A DNA stretch of 64,000 bases, taken from contig MVIG01000023.1 in assembly GCA_002086835.1 (NCBI GenBank), forward strand, positions 1-64,000. Reading direction: 5' to 3'. Positions 11,286 through 19,098 of the stretch are shown here, one piece after another. This DNA comes from Mycolicibacterium porcinum. Lineage in GTDB: Bacteria > Actinomycetota > Actinomycetes > Mycobacteriales > Mycobacteriaceae. The position numbers and the translations under genes were made by a program. Under the pieces are notes generated by a model, which was given only the letters and a program-made list of their open reading frames with translations, did not search any database and was not told the DNA's origin. The number at the start of each line of letters is the position of its first letter. The first letter of the stretch is position 1.

Positions 11286-11579
11286 ATGCAACCGATGATG
11301 CACAACCCGGGCGCCGAAGCTGTTGCGGCACAGGTGATCGCAAACGCGGCGCGTGGTTTGGCCGGCGGCACCACCGCTGCTGCGGCCGTCACCGCGCTGG
11401 TTCCGGCCGGCGCCGACGAGGTCTCGGCACTGGCCGCCATGGCCTTCGCCAGCGAGGGCGTCGAGGCGCTCGCGGCGAACTCGTTCGCCCAGGAGGAGCT
11501 CACCCGCGCGGGTGCGGCCTACCAGGAGATCGCGGGCATCTACAACGCGGTTGACGCGGCTCAGGCCACCACGCTCTAG
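11286..11579 (+). CDS. pe35: PE family protein PE35
   Basis: A PE protein of 97 aa. The start ATG at 11286 is chosen because AGGGGAG lies just upstream and the product aligns with PE35 (MQPMMHNPGAEAVAAQ), although the frame is open further upstream. It has the two-helix PE fold with VPAGADEVSALAAMAF and ends with YNAVD, a Y-x-x-x-D secretion signal, near residue 87. PE35 pairs with PPE68 encoded 42 nt downstream. Confidence 0.93.
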   Translation: MQPMMHNPGAEAVAAQVIANAARGLAGGTTAAAAVTALVPAGADEVSALAAMAFASEGVEALAANSFAQEELTRAGAAYQEIAGIYNAVDAAQATTL

Positions 11580-11621
11580 CAAGCCGCAGGCAAATTCGTC
11601 TTCAGATAGGGTCATCGAGTC

Positions 11622-12950
11622 ATGGTTGCGGCACCACCCGTTCCACCGACCTGGTTCGCGCTGCCTCCGGAGGTCAACACCGCCCGCTTGATGGTCGGCG
11701 CCGGTCCGGCGCCGATGCTCCAGGCGGCAACGGGTTGGGAGGGGCTGGCGATCCTGCTGGAGACCCAGGCTGACGAACTGGCCGGGGCGCTGAGCAACCT
11801 GACCGCGGTGTGGAGCGGCGGGGCCAGTGAACGCGCGGTCTCCGCGGCCATGCCGATGATCATCTGGCTGCGGACCATGGCGCTGCAGGCGCAGAAGCGC
11901 GCATTGCAGGCCAGCGCTCAGGCGAGCTCGTACACCCTGGCTCTGACGACCACTCCGCCCATTCCGGAGATCGAGCAGAACCACATCACTCACGGAGTCC
12001 TGGAAGCCACCAACTTCCTCGGCATCAACACGATGCCGATCGGGCTCAATGAGATGGACTACTTCGTCCGGATGTGGAACCAGGCGGCCGGCGCGATGGA
12101 GGCGTACCACGCCGAAACCACCGTCAACCTGCTGTTCGAGCCGATCGTGCCGATGACGCCGATCGTCCTGCCCGGGGTCGGTGAGACGACCGTGGCAGCG
12201 GCGCTCGCGTCGACGGCTCCGCGGACGGCGCAGGGTGTGGCCCGCAACATGACGATCGAAGGGATCAGCGCGGTATCCACGCTGTCGTCGATCAAGTTGG
12301 CCACCGGCAATGCCGCTGCGCAGGCCAACCACGCCGAGCAGCGGGCGGTCGGTGCGGCGAGCAAGGGCGAGAACGCGGGTCAGCAGGACAAGGATCCGAA
12401 CGAGAAGAACCCGATGCAGCAGGGCATGCAGATGGCCATGCAGATGGGGCAGCAGGCCGGGCAGCTCGCGGGGCAGATCCCGCAGATGCTCCAGTCCCAG
12501 ATGCAGACCTTCACGCAGCCGCTGCAGCAGGTGACCCAGATGGTGAGCCAGTTCTCCAGCATGGGTGGCAGTCAGTCGGGTATGCAGTCCGGGCTGATGG
12601 GGGCGATGCCGTTCTCGAACCATCCGCTGGCCGGTGGCACCGGCCCGAGTTCGGGAGCCGGCCTGGTGCGCGCGGCATCGTTGCCCGGCGCGCTCGGATC
12701 TCCGCCCCGCACGGCGCTGCTGTCCAGCATGCTGGGCATCAGCGGAGAGGCCAAGCCGTCCGCGGCCTCGGCCATGGGTCCCGCAGGCCCGATGGCTCCG
12801 GTGGGTAGCGGCGCAGGCGGTAGCGGTGGTGGTGCGCCGGTGCACGCCGCCAAGAACAAGGAAGAACAGAGCGGCGGCACGAAGGACGGACTGATCGCGC
12901 CGACCGCCCTGACATACGACCAAACCGAAGACGCCGACGACGACTGGTAG
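11622..12950 (+). CDS. ppe68: PPE family protein PPE68
   Basis: The 442-aa protein begins with the PPE signature (FALPPEVN, residues 12-19) and has the WSGGAS turn near 65 in the conserved 180-residue PPE domain. The C-terminal half is low complexity: Met/Gln-rich (about 265-330), then Gly/Ser/Ala/Pro-rich. PPE68 dimerises with PE35 and is recognised by EspG1. It is longer than M. tuberculosis PPE68 (about 368 aa), the difference lying in the Met/Gln-rich tail. Confidence 0.95.
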   Translation: MVAAPPVPPTWFALPPEVNTARLMVGAGPAPMLQAATGWEGLAILLETQADELAGALSNLTAVWSGGASERAVSAAMPMIIWLRTMALQAQKRALQASAQASSYTLALTTTPPIPEIEQNHITHGVLEATNFLGINTMPIGLNEMDYFVRMWNQAAGAMEAYHAETTVNLLFEPIVPMTPIVLPGVGETTVAAALASTAPRTAQGVARNMTIEGISAVSTLSSIKLATGNAAAQANHAEQRAVGAASKGENAGQQDKDPNEKNPMQQGMQMAMQMGQQAGQLAGQIPQMLQSQMQTFTQPLQQVTQMVSQFSSMGGSQSGMQSGLMGAMPFSNHPLAGGTGPSSGAGLVRAASLPGALGSPPRTALLSSMLGISGEAKPSAASAMGPAGPMAPVGSGAGGSGGGAPVHAAKNKEEQSGGTKDGLIAPTALTYDQTEDADDDW

Positions 12951-12969
12951 GCGTCACGACAAGAACTTT

Positions 12970-12985
12970 CCGGCCACCCGGCCGG
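12970..12985. other. Small hairpin between ppe68 and esxB
   Basis: A perfect 6-bp stem (CCGGCC, loop ACCC, GGCCGG) lies in the 90-nt ppe68-esxB gap, 20 nt after the ppe68 stop. It has no T-tract, so it is more likely an mRNA processing or stability element than a terminator. esxB has a strong ribosome site (AAGGGGAA) 55 nt further on. Confidence 0.4.
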
Positions 12986-13040
12986 AGGACTCGCCAATCT
13001 TCAACTGGTGAGGACAGAGGAAAAATAAGGGGAATCCAAC

Positions 13041-13343
13041 ATGGCACAGATGAATACAGATGCCGCCGTCCTCGCCAAGGAGGCTGCTAATTTCGAGCGC
13101 ATCTCGGGTGAGCTCAAGAGCGTCATCGCTCAGGTCGAGTCGACCGGTGGCACCTTGGCCGCTCAGATGCAGGGTCAGGCCGGTACGGCTGCTCAGGCGG
13201 CGCTCGCTCGCTTCCACGAGGCTGCTGACAAGCAGATCCAGGAGCTGAACGAGATTTCGACCAACATCCACACCTCGGGTACCCAGTACACGAGCACCGA
13301 TGACGATCAGGCCGGCAACCTGGCCTCGTCGATGAACATCTGA
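13041..13343 (+). CDS. esxB: ESX-1 substrate EsxB (CFP-10)
   Basis: The 100-aa protein aligns end to end with CFP-10 ([31 protein letters not shown]). It forms the secreted 1:1 dimer with EsxA and carries the export signal YTSTD (Y-x-x-x-D, about 83-87) near its flexible C-terminus, which EccCb1 binds. Unusually, the turn between its helices reads QMQGQAG, so the Trp of the WxG motif is replaced by Met. I recall that M. smegmatis EsxB also lacks this Trp. Confidence 0.98.
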   Translation: MAQMNTDAAVLAKEAANFERISGELKSVIAQVESTGGTLAAQMQGQAGTAAQAALARFHEAADKQIQELNEISTNIHTSGTQYTSTDDDQAGNLASSMNI

Positions 13344-13374
13344 CCTAACTGACCTCGAGAACGGAGACAAAGAC

Positions 13375-13662
13375 ATGACAGAACAGGTTTGGAATTTCGC
13401 CGGTATCGAAGGCGGCGCCAGCGAGATCCAGGGCGCGGTCAGCACCACCGCCGGCCTGCTGGACGAAGGCAAGGGCTCGCTCGCTTCTCTCGCCTCGGCG
13501 TGGGGTGGCTCGGGTTCGGAGGCCTACCAGGCCGTTCAGACCCGTTGGGACAGCACGTCCAACGAGCTGAACCAGGCGCTGCAGAATCTCGCCCAGACGA
13601 TCAGCGAGGCGGGGCAGACCATGTCCCAGACCGAGGCCGGCGTCACGGGAATGTTTGCCTGA
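13375..13662 (+). CDS. esxA: ESX-1 substrate EsxA (ESAT-6)
   Basis: A 95-aa WXG100 protein, clearly ESAT-6: it starts [19 protein letters not shown], has the WGGSGSEAY turn near 43-51 and ends [10 protein letters not shown]. It follows esxB after 31 nt with an ACGGAGA ribosome site and forms the secreted heterodimer with EsxB. In pathogens EsxA is linked to phagosome damage; in fast growers ESX-1 is linked to conjugal DNA transfer. It differs from the M. smegmatis protein at several positions as I recall that sequence. Confidence 0.99.
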   Translation: MTEQVWNFAGIEGGASEIQGAVSTTAGLLDEGKGSLASLASAWGGSGSEAYQAVQTRWDSTSNELNQALQNLAQTISEAGQTMSQTEAGVTGMFA

Positions 13663-13687
13663 CACTGCTCGGCGACAAGCATGCTTT

Positions 13688-13736
13688 CGGTGGGCGGGTA
13701 CTCGGTACATCTGGTGATGGCCGAACCCGCCCACCG
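13688..13736. other. Large hairpin between esxA and espI
   Basis: A perfect 12-bp inverted repeat (CGGTGGGCGGGT at 13688-13699 and its complement at 13725-13736) with a 25-nt loop lies 25 nt after the esxA stop. It has no T-run. It could be an attenuator or a 3' stabiliser that sets high esxBA mRNA levels relative to espI. espI starts 56 nt later with its own ribosome site (GAGGGG). Confidence 0.6.
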
Positions 13737-13792
13737 CTTGTGCTTGGGTGTAAAGATCTAACCATCTGTATTTGACTATCTGAGGGGTCCCC

Positions 13793-15223
13793 ATGTCGGC
13801 CGACTATGACCGGCTCTTCCACTCGTCTGAACCGGGCAAGCCGGTCGACGACGCCACTGCCATCGTGGACAGAGATGCCATTCTGAAGGCCGCCGCGGCC
13901 GCGCCGCCGCCACCGCCGGTTCCGGTTGGGGAGACAAGTTCCACGGACGTACCCGTGGCCCCTACCGGAGCAACCCAGACCCAGGCTGCCCCACAGCCCC
14001 GTCATGCGGAGACCACGCCGCAGATGCCTGCGCCGATGCCGCAGCCGCCGGCGACCGCGCCGCAGTGGCCACAGAATTCGATGCTGCGCTCCCCGCAGCA
14101 GCAGCAGTTCGGCCAGGGCGCGCGTCACGAGCAGCCTCGTACCCTGCCCGGCCCGGCTCCGCGCGTTGCGCCCGGCCCGGCGCCGTCGCAGTTCGCCGAC
14201 CTCGATCCCGAGGTCAGTGGCCAGTGGCGCGCAGGACAGGCGATTCCTACTCCCGCCGCACCCGGCCCCACGTCGGCCGCCTCGATGGGCAACCACCGCG
14301 CGATCGACGCGCTGTCACACGTCGGGGTGAAGACCGGTGTGAAGATGCCGTCGCAGCGCGGATGGCGGCACTGGCTGTACCTGACCACGCGGATCAACCT
14401 GGGCCTGTCGCCCGACGAGGTCTACGAACTGGAATTGCACGGCCGCATTCGGCGCAATGCCCGTGACTCCTACCAGATCGGCGTGTTCGGTCTGAAGGGC
14501 GGCGTCGGCAAGACCGCCGTCACCGTCGCGCTCGGCTCGGCGATGGCCAAGGTTCGCGGTGACCGCATCCTGGCGATCGACGCCGACCCCGACGGCGGCA
14601 ACCTGGCCGACCGGGCCGGACGGCAGTCCGCGGCGACCATCTCTGACCTGCTGGCTGACCAGGAACTGTCGCGTTACAACGACATTCGCGCCTACACGAG
14701 CATGAACGGGTCCAACCTCGAGGTGCTGTCCTCGGAGGACTACAGCGGTGCGCAGCGCGAGTTCAACGACGAGGACTGGAAGGGCGCCACCGCTGTGGTG
14801 TCGCGCTACTACAACCTCGTCCTCGCCGACTGCGGTGCCGGCCTGTTCCAGAAGGCTTCTCGCGGTGTGCTTTCCACGGTGTCCGGCATGGTGATCGTGG
14901 CCAGCGCCTCGATCGACGGGGCTCGGCAGGCCGCCATCACGATGGACTGGCTGCGCCAGAACGGATACCAGGATCTGCTCGGGCGGTCCTGTGTCGTCAT
15001 CAACCACGTCACGCCGGGCAAGCCCAACGTCGACATCGAGGATCTGGTGCAGCAGTTCGAGCGCCACGTTCCCCCGGGCCGGGTCATCGTGCTGCCGTGG
15101 GACAAGCACATCGCCGCGGGCACCGAGATTCAGCTCGACCTGCTCAGCGACACGTTCCAGCGCCGCATCACCGAACTGGCCGCTGCCCTGTCCGACGATT
15201 TCGACAGGCTTGAACGGCGTTGA
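13793..15223 (+). CDS. espI: ESX-1 secretion-associated ATPase EspI
   Basis: A 476-aa protein with a Pro/Ala/Gln-rich disordered N-terminus (about 35-170) and a MinD/ParA-like nucleotide-binding domain. The deviant P-loop KGGVGKT is at 235-241, followed by ILAIDADPDGGNLADR. EspI is reported to down-regulate ESX-1 when ATP is low. The block QRGWRHWLYLTTRINLGLSP matches M. tuberculosis EspI; that protein is longer (about 666 aa) because of a larger proline-rich region. The stop overlaps the eccD1 start by 3 nt. Confidence 0.95.
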   Translation: MSADYDRLFHSSEPGKPVDDATAIVDRDAILKAAAAAPPPPPVPVGETSSTDVPVAPTGATQTQAAPQPRHAETTPQMPAPMPQPPATAPQWPQNSMLRSPQQQQFGQGARHEQPRTLPGPAPRVAPGPAPSQFADLDPEVSGQWRAGQAIPTPAAPGPTSAASMGNHRAIDALSHVGVKTGVKMPSQRGWRHWLYLTTRINLGLSPDEVYELELHGRIRRNARDSYQIGVFGLKGGVGKTAVTVALGSAMAKVRGDRILAIDADPDGGNLADRAGRQSAATISDLLADQELSRYNDIRAYTSMNGSNLEVLSSEDYSGAQREFNDEDWKGATAVVSRYYNLVLADCGAGLFQKASRGVLSTVSGMVIVASASIDGARQAAITMDWLRQNGYQDLLGRSCVVINHVTPGKPNVDIEDLVQQFERHVPPGRVIVLPWDKHIAAGTEIQLDLLSDTFQRRITELAAALSDDFDRLERR

Positions 15224-16755
15224 CCGCGACCGCAGCCGCCGCCGGCCCGACCAGCGGCACGACGCCCAGCAGGCCGTCCACCACCCGGGTCACCATCCTG
15301 ACGGGCAAACGGATGACCGATCTGGTGTTGCCGGCCACCGCGCCCATCGAGACCTACATCGATGAAACCGTCAGTGTGCTGGGCGAATTGCTCGAGGACA
15401 CACCGAAGGACACCCTCGCGGGCTTCGATTTCTCCGAGCAGGGCATGTGGGCGTTCGCCCGCCCGGGTGCGCCGCCGCTGAAGGCCGACGAGTCCCTGGA
15501 CGACGCCGGTGTGGTCGACGGTTCGCTGCTGACGCTCGTCTCGGTCAGCCGCACCGAGCGGTACCGCCCGCTGGTCGAGGACGTGATCGACGCGATCGCC
15601 GTGCTCGACGAATCACCGATCTTTGACCGGGCTGCGCTGAATCGCTTTGTCGGCGTGGCCATTCCGGTGGTCGCCACGGCCATCACGGTGATGTCGTTGG
15701 TGTCCTCGAGCGGTGCCGGCCAGGGCTGGTGGTGGGCGATAGCGCTGGGATTGTTCGGGCTGGGTCTGCTCGGCGGCAGCTTCGCAGCGCAGAGTCGTTA
15801 CGAGAACCTCGAGCTGGCCGAGAGCCTGCTGCTCGCTGCGACGATCGTGTTGGGTGGCGCCGCGGCGCTGGCCGTGCCGTTGCCGTACGACGCGGATTCC
15901 CTTGGCGCGCCACAGGCGGCCGGTGCCGGTGCGGTGGTGCTGTTGTTGACGTTGGCGACTCGTGGTGGGCCGCGTCGTCGCGCTGATGTCGCCTCCTTCG
16001 TCGCCATCTTGGCGATCGCGATCACCGGAGCCGCGATCACGATCGGGTACGGCGGGGCTACCTGGGTGCCGGCCGGCGCCATCGCGTTCGGATTGATCGT
16101 GGTGACCAACGCCGCCAAACTCACTGTGGCTGTTGCGCGTATCGCCCTGCCGCCGATCCCGGCGCCGGGTGAGTCGGTGTCCAACGACGAGCTGCTCGAC
16201 CCGGTCATCACGCCGGACGAGGTCGATGAGGCCTCGCCCACGTGGAAGGCGATCATCGCCTCGGTGCCGGAATCGGCTGCGCGACTGCAGGAACGCAGCT
16301 TGCTCACCCGCCAGCTGCTGATCGGTTTCCTGTCGGCCGGCTCGCTGGTGCTGGCAGTCGGCGCCATTGCCGTTGTGGTGCAGGGGCACTTCTTCGTGCA
16401 CAGCATGATCGTGGCCGCACTGGTCGCCGTGATCTGTGGCTTCCGGTCTCGGCTGTATGCCGAGCGGTGGTGCTCCTGGTCCCTGCTCGCCGCGGCCATC
16501 GCCGTGCCGACCGGCGTGATGGTGCGCCTGTGCCTCTGGAATCCGGGCAGTGCCTGGTTGGTGCTGGCGATCTACACGGCCCTGGGGCTGGTCGCCGTGA
16601 TCGCAGTCGGTGCCACCGACGGGGTGCGCCGGGTGTCGCCGGTGACCAAGCGGATTCTCGAGCTGACAGACGGCGCAGCCATCGCTGCGGTGATCCCGCT
16701 GCTGCTGTGGATCGCCGGCGTGTACGACCTGCTGCGAAATCTGCGGTTGCACTGA
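15220..16755 (+). CDS. eccD1: ESX-1 membrane channel component EccD1
   Basis: The 511-aa protein has an N-terminal ubiquitin-like domain (about 20-110) and about 11 membrane helices from residue 145 on, the EccD layout. EccD forms the bulk of the membrane portion of each ESX protomer, as a dimer. Translation probably starts at TTG (15220), which overlaps the espI stop (TTGA); the product then has the same length as M. tuberculosis EccD1. This is the last gene of the colinear core block. Confidence 0.96.
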   Translation: MTATAAAAGPTSGTTPSRPSTTRVTILTGKRMTDLVLPATAPIETYIDETVSVLGELLEDTPKDTLAGFDFSEQGMWAFARPGAPPLKADESLDDAGVVDGSLLTLVSVSRTERYRPLVEDVIDAIAVLDESPIFDRAALNRFVGVAIPVVATAITVMSLVSSSGAGQGWWWAIALGLFGLGLLGGSFAAQSRYENLELAESLLLAATIVLGGAAALAVPLPYDADSLGAPQAAGAGAVVLLLTLATRGGPRRRADVASFVAILAIAITGAAITIGYGGATWVPAGAIAFGLIVVTNAAKLTVAVARIALPPIPAPGESVSNDELLDPVITPDEVDEASPTWKAIIASVPESAARLQERSLLTRQLLIGFLSAGSLVLAVGAIAVVVQGHFFVHSMIVAALVAVICGFRSRLYAERWCSWSLLAAAIAVPTGVMVRLCLWNPGSAWLVLAIYTALGLVAVIAVGATDGVRRVSPVTKRILELTDGAAIAAVIPLLLWIAGVYDLLRNLRLH

Positions 16756-17114
16756 GGGTTGTCGGTCGAGCTCCACGTTGAAGCCTGCCGGAATGAAGTT
16801 CGTAGTGGCAGGCTGGCGCGGGCGGGACCACCGCCCGCAACTCGTGCAGGCATTTTCGAGCAGGCGTGAGCGGTTGACGGCCGGATTAGCCAAAGAGTTT
16901 GTGGCGCGCGCTCATGCTGAGCACCTACAACTTGTGCATTCGGCGTGCCCAGGGCTCGGGTAGCATTTTGCTCAACCACTGGTAGAGGGGACTGTCTGCG
17001 GTCGCCGCTGGATGTTGTGCACGGCGCCCGTTACCGCGTCGTCGCGCTCCGGGGCCTCGACGCTGCCGGATGGCCCGACCGTCAGGTCTCCTCGCGTCGA
17101 GTTGATGGGGGTGT
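16756..17114 (+). other. Intergenic region with terminator-like hairpin
   Basis: This 359-nt gap separates the ESX-1 core block from the espJ-espK-espB block. At 16818-16838 there is a perfect 8-bp GC stem (GCGGGCGG, loop GACCA, CCGCCCGC), 63 nt after the eccD1 stop, which may end the core transcript although no T-run follows. A possible -10 (TAGCAT, 16961-16966) precedes espJ, but no well-spaced -35 is visible. No gene is supported here. Confidence 0.45.
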
Positions 17115-17903
17115 GTGGTGACTGGTGAGCTGCGGGTCAATATTGCCGAGTTAAGGGCGGGCGCCCTGGGCTTTAAAGATGCGGCCGACGCACTCCCGGA
17201 TCCGCCGAGTGCATTTCCTTCCCTGGGCTCTGATCGCTTGGCGCAGGCGTTGACCAGCCGCACCAATGAGGTGGAGTCATCGTTGCATGACACGATGCCG
17301 ACGACCCGAAGCGATGCGCGCACGACAGCGACCAACATTGGTACGGCCGCTGACCGGTATGAGAAGACTGACCAGCAGGCGCACGCTGCTGTCAGTGACC
17401 GATTAGCGGAGTTCGATTCGAAATTTGGTTCGTCGAGCGGCGGCGGTGGGGCCATGGATGCGATGGGCCAGTTCGGTCAGCTCATGCAGATGCCAATGCA
17501 GATGGCTCAACAGCTGGGCCAGGTACCGATGCAGATGGCCCAGCAATTGGGCCAGATTCCGCAGACGGTCATGCAAAGTGCTCAGCAACTGGGCCAGATG
17601 GGCGGCGGACTCGGTCAAGGCGGAGCGGGGGCGGAGGGCCCCGGAGCAGGTGGTCCCGGCGGGCCAGGGTCTGCGGCGAAGCAGGAGGGCGCGACTGATG
17701 GCGATGACCGTCGGGACCGCGACGACCGCGGTGAGAGGGCCGAAGATCAGCAGCGCGAGGGGGCCGCGGCCCCTGATGCTGGATCGCAGCGTGCTCCGTC
17801 TGCGGGGCCTTCGGCGGAGCCAGCCCCCGCTGGTCCGAAGGTAGAGGCAGCGCCGGCCCAGCCGACGCGACGGCCACCTGCCGACCCGTCAGTGTTGTTG
17901 TGA
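17115..17903 (+). CDS. espJ: ESX-1 secretion-associated protein EspJ
   Basis: A 262-aa protein. Residues 1-95 are helical and contain ATNIGTAADRYEKTDQQ, matching EspJ and including a Y-x-x-x-D signal (YEKTD). Then come a Met/Gln repeat section (repeats of QMAQQLGQ, about 120-165), a charged Asp/Arg stretch and a Pro/Ala tail. EspJ is a secreted or substrate-like ESX-1 protein of unknown mechanism. Either of two adjacent GTG codons (17115 or 17118) could be the start. The gene lies where M. tuberculosis espJ does, after eccD1. Confidence 0.85.
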   Translation: MVTGELRVNIAELRAGALGFKDAADALPDPPSAFPSLGSDRLAQALTSRTNEVESSLHDTMPTTRSDARTTATNIGTAADRYEKTDQQAHAAVSDRLAEFDSKFGSSSGGGGAMDAMGQFGQLMQMPMQMAQQLGQVPMQMAQQLGQIPQTVMQSAQQLGQMGGGLGQGGAGAEGPGAGGPGGPGSAAKQEGATDGDDRRDRDDRGERAEDQQREGAAAPDAGSQRAPSAGPSAEPAPAGPKVEAAPAQPTRRPPADPSVLL

Positions 17904-17937
17904 CCAGCAGAGTGTTCTTCTACGTGAAGGTGTGGTG

Positions 17938-19098
17938 ATGACTGTTCCTCCCCAGGGGCCCTACGGTTCGCAACCCTCCGGGGGTGGTGGACCGCAGTGG
18001 GGTGGGCCACCTCCGCAAGGCCCGGGCGGACAGCCGCCATACGGGCCGCCCGGCGGGCAGTGGCCGCAGCAGCCATGGGGTGCTCAACCGCCTCCCAACA
18101 AGGGCGGCAAGGGCAAGTGGATCCTGGTAGGTCTCGCGCTCGTCGCAATCATTGCGGTGAGCATCGTCGGTACTGTACTCGTACTGCGGCCCGACTCAGG
18201 TGGCGGCAACGGTCAGCAGTCCAACACTGCCAACGGTGGGTCCGAATTCGCGAGTGCTAACGACACCGGGCCTGCCAATATCATCACCGAGGACCCGACT
18301 TGTGCGGTATGGGGAAAGATCTCGGACGATGTAACTGCAGCTTCGAACGCAGCTAAATGGAATGACCAAGATTATTCTATTCCAGCAGCTGATTGGAGCC
18401 CCGAACAGCGGTCGGCATTTGAGAAAGAAAGCACTGCATGGGGGACTGCCATTAGCAAGGTGGGTAATATCGCTAAGCAAACACCGCATCGAGTCATGCG
18501 TGAACTATATGGCCAGTTTGTCGCGTATGCCCAAGCCGTAATCGATGCAATCCCCGCATACAGCTCCGATGATCAATACACCGTGATCGCTGCTAATAAA
18601 TTCTTTTCCGCGATAAACGAAGTATGCGACGCCATTTATTTTCGCGCCGCGCAGGAAACCGCGCCGCTAATTACCGCTCCCTCGCCTCCGTCGGATATTG
18701 CCGCCTTAAACCCCGGGGATGCAATGGAAGCGGAGCGATTTCTCAACAAGCCAGATAGCACATGCACTGAATGGGTAGCCATGGCGGAGCGATTCGATAA
18801 GGACACACAGGCATGGCGCGCAGTCGATACGAATATTTCCGCCAGCGACTGGACTCCTGAGCAGAAAGCAGTGATCGACGCTGCTATCCCAGTCATGGAA
18901 GCCAATGCCGAGGATATGGAGCGCTTGGGTCGGAACAGTGGGAATCCGGTTTGGGAAGATTTCGCCGTGTTTGCAGCTCAGTACCGGCGAGCGTACGTAC
19001 AATCGGTGCCTACATATACGTCAAAGTACTCGCATCTGACAGTGGGATCGACATACCTATCCACTGCCATTTATTGGGCGTGCAAGGCGGCAGCGTGA
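17938..19098 (+). CDS. Membrane-anchored protein with duplicated Cys domain
   Basis: I do not recognise this 386-aa protein, which sits between espJ and espK. Residues 1-58 are Pro/Gly/Gln-rich and 61-83 form one membrane helix, so the rest is probably extracytoplasmic. That part is a tandem duplication: repeat 1 (about 119-233) and repeat 2 (about 273-384) each start and end with a Cys (122/230 and 276/382) and share DWSPEQ / DWTPEQ (152-157, 304-309) and other positions. Each Cys pair probably forms a disulfide. ATG 17938 is used; two GTG codons lie just before. Codon use turns clearly AT-richer after about 18240, unlike the core genes, which suggests different ancestry. It overlaps espK by 4 nt, so it is probably coexpressed with ESX-1 genes. 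Confidence 0.85.
   Translation: MTVPPQGPYGSQPSGGGGPQWGGPPPQGPGGQPPYGPPGGQWPQQPWGAQPPPNKGGKGKWILVGLALVAIIAVSIVGTVLVLRPDSGGGNGQQSNTANGGSEFASANDTGPANIITEDPTCAVWGKISDDVTAASNAAKWNDQDYSIPAADWSPEQRSAFEKESTAWGTAISKVGNIAKQTPHRVMRELYGQFVAYAQAVIDAIPAYSSDDQYTVIAANKFFSAINEVCDAIYFRAAQETAPLITAPSPPSDIAALNPGDAMEAERFLNKPDSTCTEWVAMAERFDKDTQAWRAVDTNISASDWTPEQKAVIDAAIPVMEANAEDMERLGRNSGNPVWEDFAVFAAQYRRAYVQSVPTYTSKYSHLTVGSTYLSTAIYWACKAAA

Noticed and set aside
11139..12923. 594-codon minus-strand open frame opposite pe35 and ppe68
   Set aside because: Arg/Gly/His-rich translation with no recognisable fold; the + strand genes are certain.
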